Shown: positions 1 through 5,193 of the stretch, piece after piece | How the letters are laid out: each line of letters starts with the position of its first letter | How positions within the stretch are numbered: position 1 is the stretch's first letter | Assembly (NCBI GenBank): GCA_905198865.1 | Contig: CAJKEB010000084.1 | Location: forward strand, 1-5,315 | Source: an uncultured Eubacteriales bacterium | GTDB taxonomy: Bacteria > Bacillota > Clostridia > Monoglobales > Monoglobaceae | Reading direction: 5' to 3' | DNA length: 5,315 nt | Made by a program: the position numbers and the translations under genes | Notes under the pieces: generated by a model | What the model saw: only the letters and a program-made list of their open reading frames with translations | Told to the model about the DNA's origin: nothing | Database searches by the model: none

Positions 1-45
1 TCCTGCTTTGCAGGATTTGCTTTACGCTCCGAGTTTGCTCCTCTT

Positions 46-70
46 CCAGCAAAGCGCACGGCTTTGCTGG
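46..70. repeat. 10-bp hairpin within the 115-bp unit (copy 1)
   Basis: Left arm CCAGCAAAGC, loop GCACG, right arm GCTTTGCTGG form a perfect 10-bp stem. The same element recurs at 161-185 (identical), 276-300 (one mismatch in the stem and one loop change) and 391-415 (perfect, but with one A-T pair replaced by C-G). In copies 1 to 3 no T-run follows on either strand, so these are not intrinsic terminators there. Confidence 0.9.
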
Positions 71-110
71 ATCCTGTGCGGCTGCGCCGCAAAAAATCTC
101 TTCGCTAATC

Positions 111-135
111 GCAAATCCTGCTTTGCAGGATTTGC
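111..135. repeat. 11-bp hairpin at the unit junction
   Basis: Left arm GCAAATCCTGC at 111-121, loop TTT, right arm GCAGGATTTGC at 125-135. It recurs at 226-250, and at 341-365 where the outermost pair is lost because of G to A at 341. The stem spans the boundary I used between units, so the true unit may begin at this left arm. Confidence 0.9.
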
Positions 136-390
136 TTTACGCTCCGAGTTTGCTCCTCTTCCAGCAAAGCGCACGGCTTTGCTGGATCCTGTGCGGCTGC
201 GCCGCAAAAAATCTCTTCGCTAATCGCAAATCCTGCTTTGCAGGATTTGCTTTACGCTCCGAGTTTGCTCCTCTTCCAGCAAAGCACACGGCTTTTCTGG
301 ATCCTGTGCGGCTGCGCCGCAAAAAATCTCTTCGCTAATCACAAATCCTGCTTTGCAGGATTTGCTTTACGCTCCGAGTTTGCTCCTCTT

Positions 391-424
391 CCCGCAAAGC
401 GCACGGCTTTGCGGGATTTTAGTT
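391..424 (+). terminator. Weak terminator-like hairpin ending the array
   Basis: The last array copy has a perfect 10-bp GC-richer stem (CCCGCAAAGC, loop GCACG, GCTTTGCGGG) followed at once by ATTTTAGTTT. On the plus strand this is the only hairpin of the array followed by a T-rich stretch, and the run is interrupted. It could stop transcription entering from the left, but no gene is visible upstream, so the call is tentative. Confidence 0.25.
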
Positions 425-457
425 TGAGCATACCACATCAAAGATGTGGATCATAAT
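420..457. repeat. 38-bp direct repeat, copy 1, with hairpin
   Basis: This copy matches 501-538 at 33 of 38 positions by my reading, and all five differences are transitions. Its core CCACATC-AAA-GATGTGG (432-448) is a perfect 7-bp stem with a 3-nt loop. It starts directly after the partial last copy of the 115-bp array. No T-run follows the hairpin on either strand, so it is not an obvious intrinsic terminator, although its place downstream of serA is where one is expected. An alternative weaker pairing, AAGATG (441-446) with CATCTT (461-466), overlaps the right arm. Confidence 0.8.
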
Positions 458-500
458 GTGCATCTTAGTTATTGACCTTACTTACATTATTGTCAACTCA

Positions 501-538
501 TAGTCTGAGTATACCACATCAAAAATGTGGGTCACAAT
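501..538. repeat. 38-bp direct repeat, copy 2, touching serA stop
   Basis: This is the second copy of the sequence at 420-457, offset by 81 bp. The stem is reduced to 6 bp (CCACAT, loop CAAAA, ATGTGG) by a G to A change. The repeat ends on the last base of the serA stop codon, so on the minus strand the hairpin would form in the first bases of the serA 3' untranslated region. The DNA between the copies (458-500) shows nothing I can name. Confidence 0.8.
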
Positions 539-1698
539 TACAGCAGTGTAACTTTAATTACTCCGTCGATTGATTCGATTTCACTCTCAACAGCCGGGTC
601 AATCTTGTCTGTCAGATCAAGCATTGTATAAGCATAGTCGCCGCGGCTCTTGTTGAGCATGTTGTCGATGTTAATGCCCTTTGAAGCAATCATATCTGTG
701 ATATGCTTAAGCATATTGGGTATGTTCTTGTGTGCGATTGTGATACGCACGCCGCTCTTTTCGCCCATGTCACATGCCGGATAGTTAACGCTGTTTTTGA
801 TGTTTCCGTTTTCCAAAAAGTCCTTGATTTCTTCAGAAGCCATAACAGCGCAGTTCTCTTCGCTCTCAGGTGTTGAAGCACCGAGGTGAGGCATGCAGAT
901 AACCTTGTCATTGTTAAGCAGTTCAGCTGTGGCAAAGTCTGTGATGTATGCAGAGAGTGTTCCGTCAGCGAGCGCCTCCTGAACATCATTGCTGTCTACA
1001 AGTGTATCTCTTGAGAAGTTGAGCAGTCTTGCGCCCTTCTTCATCTTTGCGAATGCTTCTGAGTTAATCATGCCCTTTGTTGATGGAGTTGCTGGAACAT
1101 GGATTGTTACATAATCCGATACAGCAAGCAAATCTTCAAGGCTGTTTGCCTTTTCGGCAAATCTTGTCAGGTGCCATGCTGCGTCAACAGACAAATACGG
1201 GTCAAAGCCAACAACGTTCATGCCGAGGTGATGTGCTGCGTTAGCAACCTTAACACCGATTGCACCGAGACCGATAACGCCGAGAGTTTTTCCCTCGATT
1301 TCAGGGCCGACAAAGTTTGACTTGCCCTTTTCAACCAAAGCTCCTGCCTGGTCGCCCTCGTCTTTAAGAGTCTTTGCCCACTCTATACCCTGAACAATCT
1401 TTCTTGATGAAAGAAGCAGAGCGCAGATAACAAGCTCCTTAACGGCGTTTGCGTTTGCGCCCGGTGTGTTGAACACAACAATACCCTTTTCGCTGCACTT
1501 GTCAATCGGGATGTTGTTAACGCCGGCACCTGCTCTTGCAACCGCCTTCAGGCTTTCCGGAAGCTCCATGTCGTGCATCTTGTAGCTTCTGAGGATAATG
1601 CCGTCAGGATTTTCGCACTCGTCAGATATATCGTAATTCTTGCCGAGAACGCTGAGACCCTTTTTTGAAATCTTGTTTAACGTCTGAATTTTATACAT
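538..1698 (-). CDS. serA: D-3-phosphoglycerate dehydrogenase SerA, ACT-domain form
   Basis: This cytoplasmic enzyme oxidises 3-phosphoglycerate to 3-phosphohydroxypyruvate with NAD, the first step of serine synthesis. The 386-residue protein has a split substrate domain at its two ends (residues 1 to about 95 and about 275-305), an NAD-binding Rossmann domain from about 96 to 275 and an ACT domain from about 318 to 386. The GxGxxG loop is GLGAIG at 143-148, with Asp166 at the end of the next strand fitting NAD. Probable catalytic residues are Arg230 (NFSRD), Glu259 and His271 (PHLGAST). The ACT motif HKNIPN (323-328) fits a serine-binding regulatory site. The loop between the catalytic Glu and His is short compared with E. 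coli SerA, which I recall as common in clostridial homologues. The ATG start is set by AAGGAG at 1707-1712, eight bases upstream. The start overlaps the serC stop by one base, so the two are co-transcribed and probably translationally coupled. Intact and full length for this subtype. Confidence 0.96.
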   Translation of the reverse strand: MYKIQTLNKISKKGLSVLGKNYDISDECENPDGIILRSYKMHDMELPESLKAVARAGAGVNNIPIDKCSEKGIVVFNTPGANANAVKELVICALLLSSRKIVQGIEWAKTLKDEGDQAGALVEKGKSNFVGPEIEGKTLGVIGLGAIGVKVANAAHHLGMNVVGFDPYLSVDAAWHLTRFAEKANSLEDLLAVSDYVTIHVPATPSTKGMINSEAFAKMKKGARLLNFSRDTLVDSNDVQEALADGTLSAYITDFATAELLNNDKVICMPHLGASTPESEENCAVMASEEIKDFLENGNIKNSVNYPACDMGEKSGVRITIAHKNIPNMLKHITDMIASKGINIDNMLNKSRGDYAYTMLDLTDKIDPAVESEIESIDGVIKVTLL

Positions 1699-2780
1699 TA
1701 TGAATTCTCCTTTTCAAACTTAGTCATAAAGTCAACCAAAGCCTTTACGCCTTCGATAGGCATAGCGTTATAGATGCTGGCTCTCATACCGCCGACTGTT
1801 CTGTGACCCTTGAGGTTAACAAAGCCCTGAGCCTTTGACTCTGAAATGAACTTTGCGTTAAGCTCGTCGCTGTCAGTAACAAACGGTACGTTCATGAGCG
1901 AACGATCCTTAGGAACAACTGTACCCTTGAACATTTTTGAGTTGTCAAGGAAGTCATAGAGAACCTTTGCCTTTTCTACGTTCTTTTCGTGCATAACCTT
2001 TACGCCGCCCATGTTCTTTATCCACTCAAACACAAGACCGCAGATATAAATACCGTATGTCGGCGGTGTGTTGAACATTGAACCGTTCTTTGCGTGTGTT
2101 TCATAGTTGAGCATTGTAGGTGTGATGTCTGCGGCGTTGCCGATCAAGTCGTCACGAACAACAACAATAGTTACACCTGCGGGACCCATGTTCTTCTGAG
2201 CGCCGGCGTAAACCAGACCGAATTTTGTAAAGTCAACCTCCTCAGACAGGATACATGATGACATATCGGTAACTACAGTTGCGTCGCCGAAGTCCGGCAT
2301 TGTGTTGTAATGTGTGCCGTAGATAGTGTTGTTGTATGTAATATGTACATAGTCAGCACCGGGGGTAAGCATACTCTTGTCAACATCCGGAAGGTATGTG
2401 AATGTCTTGTCTGCGCTTGAAGCGATTTCGTTCGCTGTGATATAGCGCTTTGCTTCAGCGAGAGCCTTCTTTGCCCACTGACCTGTTGTAACGTAATCCG
2501 CAGTCTTTGACTTGTTGCCGAGGTTCAGCGGAACCATAGCAAACTGTGTTGAAGCGCCGCCCTGTAAGAACAGTACCTTATAGTTATCCGGAACATTCAT
2601 GATTTCACGGAAGCTAGCCTCCGCCTTGTCGATTATTGCCTGATATTCTGAGCTTCTGTGGCTCATTTCCATAACAGACTGACCGCTGCCGCCCTGGTCA
2701 AGCATTTCTTCCTGTGCCTTCTTGAGAACTTCCAGAGGAAGCATCGAAGGACCTGCTGAAAAGTTGTAAACTCTACTCAT
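1698..2780 (-). CDS. serC: Phosphoserine aminotransferase SerC
   Basis: This PLP enzyme transfers an amino group from glutamate to 3-phosphohydroxypyruvate, giving 3-phosphoserine, the second step of serine synthesis. The 360-residue length is usual for the family (class V aminotransferase fold). The N-terminus MSRVYNFSAGPSMLP is the family signature. GGAST (74-78) and Trp102 belong to the cofactor pocket, Asp172 (TDMSS) should contact the PLP ring nitrogen, and Lys196 (AGAQKNMGP) is the Schiff-base lysine. NTPP at 237-240 and GHRTVGGMRAS from 325 are further conserved blocks. The frame stays open to a TTG at 2793-2795, but that codon lies inside the ribosome binding site GGAGGA (2788-2793), so the ATG at 2778-2780 is the real start. 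It is the first gene of the serC-serA operon, read from a strong promoter at 2861-2889. Confidence 0.97.
   Translation of the reverse strand: MSRVYNFSAGPSMLPLEVLKKAQEEMLDQGGSGQSVMEMSHRSSEYQAIIDKAEASFREIMNVPDNYKVLFLQGGASTQFAMVPLNLGNKSKTADYVTTGQWAKKALAEAKRYITANEIASSADKTFTYLPDVDKSMLTPGADYVHITYNNTIYGTHYNTMPDFGDATVVTDMSSCILSEEVDFTKFGLVYAGAQKNMGPAGVTIVVVRDDLIGNAADITPTMLNYETHAKNGSMFNTPPTYGIYICGLVFEWIKNMGGVKVMHEKNVEKAKVLYDFLDNSKMFKGTVVPKDRSLMNVPFVTDSDELNAKFISESKAQGFVNLKGHRTVGGMRASIYNAMPIEGVKALVDFMTKFEKENS
1707..1712 (-). promoter_or_regulatory. serA ribosome binding site inside the end of serC
   Basis: AAGGAG on the minus strand lies eight bases before the serA ATG, within the last codons of serC. 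With the TAATG overlap (1696-1700) it supports re-initiation or coupled translation of serA after serC. Confidence 0.85.
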
Positions 2781-2787
2781 AATTCTT

Positions 2788-2793
2788 TCCTCC
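2788..2793 (-). promoter_or_regulatory. serC ribosome binding site, decides the start
   Basis: GGAGGA on the minus strand is followed by a normal gap (eight bases from GGAGG) and then ATG at 2780. It overlaps the upstream in-frame TTG, which rules that codon out as the start. Confidence 0.9.
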
Positions 2794-2860
2794 AAAATAT
2801 ATGCTAATTTTTTATATTTTACTGTGTTTAAATTAAATAGTACAAAATTATAACTTATAT

Positions 2861-2889
2861 ATTATAAACTTAAAAACTTAAATCGTCAA
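2861..2889 (-). promoter_or_regulatory. Sigma-70/SigA promoter of the serC-serA operon
   Basis: On the minus strand a -35 TTGACG (2884-2889) is followed by a 17-bp AT-rich spacer and a perfect -10 TATAAT (2861-2866). Transcription would start near 2854, giving a leader of about 75 bases before serC. I see no T-box or riboswitch fold in that leader. A second TTGACA at 2909-2914 on the same strand lacks a convincing -10. Confidence 0.85.
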
Positions 2890-2915
2890 TACGAATTTGC
2901 AAATTTTTTGTCAAG

Positions 2916-2935
2916 TCGGTTAATTTCGGTTAATA
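2916..2935. repeat. Tandem 10-bp repeat upstream of the serC promoter
   Basis: TCGGTTAAT occurs at 2916-2924 and again at 2926-2934, one helical turn apart. It lies about 27 bases upstream of the serC -35 box, a typical position for an activator site. No regulator is recognised. Confidence 0.5.
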
Positions 2936-2948
2936 TTGTAAAAAATAT

Positions 2949-2998
2949 ACCCGTTGTTTCAAACGGATTTTACGTAAATTTTTGTATCAAACCCGTTG
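2949..2998. repeat. ACCCGTTG direct repeats near the HAD-gene promoter
   Basis: ACCCGTTG occurs at 2949-2956 and 2991-2998, 42 bp apart, which is close to four helical turns. The second copy overlaps the -35 box of the plus-strand promoter. The first also forms the left arm of a 5-bp inverted repeat (CCGTT, six bases, AACGG). These are possible operator half-sites, but the repeats are short and could be chance. Confidence 0.35.
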
Positions 2999-3024
2999 AC
3001 ACCGAATAACACAAAATATAAAAT
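2996..3024 (+). promoter_or_regulatory. Sigma-70/SigA promoter of the HAD phosphatase gene
   Basis: A perfect -35 TTGACA (2996-3001), a 17-bp spacer and a -10 TAAAAT (3019-3024, five of six consensus bases) face the plus strand. Transcription would start near 3031, about 38 bases before the ATG at 3069. This promoter is divergent from the serC promoter, with the two -35 boxes about 105 bp apart. Confidence 0.75.
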
Positions 3025-3068
3025 GAAAATATATCTATAGAATATATTATTGCGGATAGGTGAAGTTA

Positions 3069-3884
3069 ATGATTAAGTTTATTGCAACAGATTTGGACGG
3101 AACGCTGTTGGATTCCGAAAAGAATTTCCCTGACGGGCTTGGCGAAATGATTGACAGGCTCAGCCAAAGCGGAATAATCTTTGCCCCGGCAAGCGGAAGA
3201 CAGTATTATACGGTAGAGGAGCAGTTTAAGGCTCTCGGCCGCGAGCTGATGTATATTGTCGAGAACGGAGCAATGATTATTGATAAGGGCAAAGTGGTGT
3301 CACACGAATGTCTCGAACCCGAAACGGCAAAGGATATAATAGTCCGTGTGCGCAGTATACCGACCGCCTCTGCAATACTCTGCTGCACCGACGGCGCATA
3401 CGGCGAGGATAATTCCGACCCGGACTTTGAATTTAATACTAAAATGTATTACAAGCGTTTTGAATTGGTTGATGACCTGACTTTGCTTTGCGATGAGAAC
3501 CGGATTTTAAAAATTGCTATATTCGACAATCAGAATCCATACGAAAATGTGAAAAAGGCTCTGCCTGAGTATGAGGGAAAAGCGGAGGTAGTAATTTCCG
3601 GAGCAAGCTGGGCAGACATAATGAAGCCCGGCGTTTCAAAAGGGGCGGCGATAAAACGAATTCGTGAGATTTACGGCTTTAAGCGAGAAGAGTGTATGTG
3701 CTTCGGCGACTACATGAACGATTACGAGATGATTTTGGAATGCGGTGAAAGTTATGCAATGGGCAACGCCGTGGACGAGATAAAAAGTGCCGCCAAGCAC
3801 ATCACATCAAGCAACGATGACAACGGCGTAATGCGTGTTCTGGAGGAACTGACTGAAAGAAGAAATGCGTTGGCATTATCTTGA
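3069..3884 (+). CDS. Cof-type HAD-IIB family phosphatase
   Basis: This is a cytoplasmic, magnesium-dependent hydrolase of small phosphorylated metabolites (sugar phosphates or flavin/PLP-type phosphates in characterised relatives). The substrate here is unknown. The 271-residue protein has all four HAD motifs: DLDGT with nucleophile Asp8 and acid/base Asp10, Ser42 in ASGR, Lys191 in KPGVSKG, and GDYMND at 213-218. The region between motifs II and III (about 80-185) fits a C2B cap, and the C-terminal MGNAVDEIKSAA (231-242) pattern is typical of Cof/YbiV/YwpJ-like proteins. The frame also opens at a GTG at 3060, but AGGTGA (3058-3063) overlaps that codon and is well placed for the ATG at 3069, so I chose the ATG. 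It is transcribed divergently from serC-serA. No convincing terminator follows; a weak AATGC/GCATT hairpin lies in the last codons, eight bases or so before a T7 run. Confidence 0.93.
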   Translation: MIKFIATDLDGTLLDSEKNFPDGLGEMIDRLSQSGIIFAPASGRQYYTVEEQFKALGRELMYIVENGAMIIDKGKVVSHECLEPETAKDIIVRVRSIPTASAILCCTDGAYGEDNSDPDFEFNTKMYYKRFELVDDLTLLCDENRILKIAIFDNQNPYENVKKALPEYEGKAEVVISGASWADIMKPGVSKGAAIKRIREIYGFKREECMCFGDYMNDYEMILECGESYAMGNAVDEIKSAAKHITSSNDDNGVMRVLEELTERRNALALS

Positions 3885-3909
3885 CTTTTTTTGAGCCTTA
3901 TTGTAATAT
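3881..3909 (+). promoter_or_regulatory. Candidate promoter of the dGTPase-like gene
   Basis: TTGACT (3881-3886) overlaps the HAD stop codon and is followed by a 17-bp spacer and TAATAT (3904-3909). This would start transcription about 30 bases before the next ATG. The -10 matches only four of six consensus positions, so the gene may also be read through from the HAD promoter. Confidence 0.4.
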
Positions 3910-3931
3910 AACTATGACTGAATTTAGGCTT

Positions 3932-3938
3932 AGGGGAG
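3932..3938 (+). promoter_or_regulatory. Ribosome binding site of the dGTPase-like gene
   Basis: AGGGGAG with a seven-base A-rich gap to ATG at 3946 fixes the start of the downstream gene. Confidence 0.8.
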
Positions 3939-3945
3939 TGAAAAA

Positions 3946-5193
3946 ATGGAACAAAGACCGATTTTAAGATATAAAGATGATATTGAAGCGGCGTATGCTT
4001 CGATACTTGCGCCTTATGCGACAAAGACGCCGATAGACAACAGCCGTATATATACCGAAGCGGCACGGGATACAGAAAACCGTGCTGACTTTCAGCGTGA
4101 CAGGGACAGGATTATTCATTCTCAGGCGTTTCGCAGAATGATGTACAAGACGCAGGTGTTTGTCAATCATGAGGGCGACCACTTCAGAACACGTCTGACG
4201 CATTCGCTGGAGGTTGCTCAGTTTGCAAGGGGCATTTCAAAGTCGCTTGCCCTCAATGAGGATTTAGCTGAGGCAATCGCGCTGGGTCACGATTTGGGGC
4301 ATACGCCATTCGGTCACGCGGCGGAAAAGGTGTTCAGCAAGAAGTTCTCAGAGGTCGGCTTGCCGGAGTTCTATCACAATGAGCAGAGCGTAAGAGTGGT
4401 TCAGTTTTTAGAAAACCGCAATCCGCAGGTTTATAACGGACTGAACTTGACACACGAGGTGCGCGAGGGAATGTTCAAGCACAATAATGACCGAAGCGGC
4501 CGGTACCCTGAGCTTATGCCGGGTATACCCTGCGGAAGTCTGGAGGGGCAGATAGTTAAAATCGTAGATACAGTGGCATATACATGCCATGACTTAGACG
4601 ACGGGATTAAGTCCGGAATACTGTCGCGCAACTGCCTCGGAAACTCGGATATTATGCGAAGGTTCAGAGAGATACGGGAACGGCTTGAGGACGAAACAGG
4701 AATCCTTATATCATATGACAGGCAGAACAGCAATTTGTTTATTTCAGAGCTTATACATTGGTTTGTTCAGAGACTTACAGAGAGTACGTATCAAAGCCTG
4801 ATTGACAGGAACGTTTCGGAGCTGAACGACGTTAAGCGTTTGGCAGCGGAGGGAGTTTCGATTGTGGCTTTTGATGAAAATACAAAGAGGCTGTTTAAGT
4901 GTCTTAAAGACTTTGTCACCAAATGTGTATACTGCACGTCAACCGTTCAGATGATGGACGCCAAGGCGGAATTGGTTGTAAGTGAGCTTTATGACGCTTT
5001 CTTTGAAAATCCGAGTCTGCTGCCGCCGGAGCAGAAGTATAAGGTTGATAATTTCGGCGAGATTGACGGATATAACGATTTGAATGAAGCAACCGCAAGG
5101 GCAAGAATAGTTTGTGATTACATATCCTGTATGACCGACAGATATGCGCTTGACGAGCATGAGCGGGTGTTTAACCCAAGGGTTAAGATATAA
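3946..5193 (+). CDS. dgt: dGTP triphosphohydrolase-like HD-domain protein
   Basis: This family hydrolyses dNTPs, classically dGTP, to the nucleoside and triphosphate, and helps set dNTP pools. Exact substrate and allosteric effectors cannot be read from sequence. The 415-residue protein carries the whole HD metal site: His86 (RTRLTHSLEV), His115-Asp116 (GHDLGHTPFGH) and Asp208 (IVDTVAYTCHDLDD). HNEQS at 144-148 and the N-terminal FQRDRDRIIHSQAFRR stretch (49-64) are also family signatures. The C-terminal part (about 260-415) is helical and ends with DYISCMTDRYA (391-401), a conserved block of the dGTPase-like group. It is shorter than E. coli Dgt and closer to the common dGTPase-like type of Firmicutes, so the symbol marks the family rather than proven dGTP specificity. 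It lies 61 bases after the HAD gene on the same strand. In many Firmicutes such genes precede dnaG and rpoD, which would lie outside this window. Confidence 0.93.
   Translation: MEQRPILRYKDDIEAAYASILAPYATKTPIDNSRIYTEAARDTENRADFQRDRDRIIHSQAFRRMMYKTQVFVNHEGDHFRTRLTHSLEVAQFARGISKSLALNEDLAEAIALGHDLGHTPFGHAAEKVFSKKFSEVGLPEFYHNEQSVRVVQFLENRNPQVYNGLNLTHEVREGMFKHNNDRSGRYPELMPGIPCGSLEGQIVKIVDTVAYTCHDLDDGIKSGILSRNCLGNSDIMRRFREIRERLEDETGILISYDRQNSNLFISELIHWFVQRLTESTYQSLIDRNVSELNDVKRLAAEGVSIVAFDENTKRLFKCLKDFVTKCVYCTSTVQMMDAKAELVVSELYDAFFENPSLLPPEQKYKVDNFGEIDGYNDLNEATARARIVCDYISCMTDRYALDEHERVFNPRVKI

Larger units (their letters stand above)
1..417. repeat. Tandem array of a 115-bp palindrome-rich unit, 3.6 copies
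   Basis: Copies lie at 1-115, 116-230, 231-345 and 346-417 (partial). Copies 1 and 2 read as identical. Copy 3 has three single-base changes (G to A at unit position 56, G to T at 66, G to A at 111). Copy 4 has two changes (unit positions 48 and 68) and stops matching after unit position 72. Each unit holds three inverted repeats: an 11-bp stem with a TTT loop across the unit junction (for example 111-135), a 10-bp stem with a 5-nt loop (for example 46-70), and a 6-bp stem GCGC-rich hairpin with a TGC loop (for example 77-91). The array starts at the window edge, so it probably extends further left. The period is not a multiple of three, no ribosome binding site is present and the open frames inside it start with TTG, so I regard it as non-coding. 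It resembles tandem REP/BIME-like palindromic repeats in organisation only; no family is recognised. Confidence 0.95.

Noticed and set aside
1..417. CRISPR array
   Set aside because: The whole 115-bp unit is repeated with no unique spacers, and the unit is much longer than CRISPR repeats.
8..456. Three staggered open frames of about 71 codons on the plus strand and two of 61 on the minus strand
   Set aside because: They are near-identical by-products of the 115-bp repeat, shifted by one frame per unit. The plus-strand frames start with TTG, and I see no ribosome binding site.
472..500. Promoter-like TTGACC (plus) and TTGACA (minus) between the two 38-bp repeats
   Set aside because: Neither has an acceptable -10 box at 16-18 bp, and neither leads to a visible gene.
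690..989. 99-codon minus-strand frame
   Set aside because: It lies inside serA in another frame and shows no family motifs.
2781..2860. T-box or other riboswitch in the serC leader
   Set aside because: The leader is only about 75 bases and very AT-rich. It lacks a T-box sequence, a stable aptamer-like fold and a terminator.
3862..3892. Intrinsic terminator at the end of the HAD gene
   Set aside because: The AATGC/GCATT stem is only 5 bp and is separated from the T-run by several bases, so it would be weak at best.
3752..4066. 104-codon minus-strand frame across the HAD-dgt junction
   Set aside because: It is antisense to two well-supported genes and has no recognisable domain.
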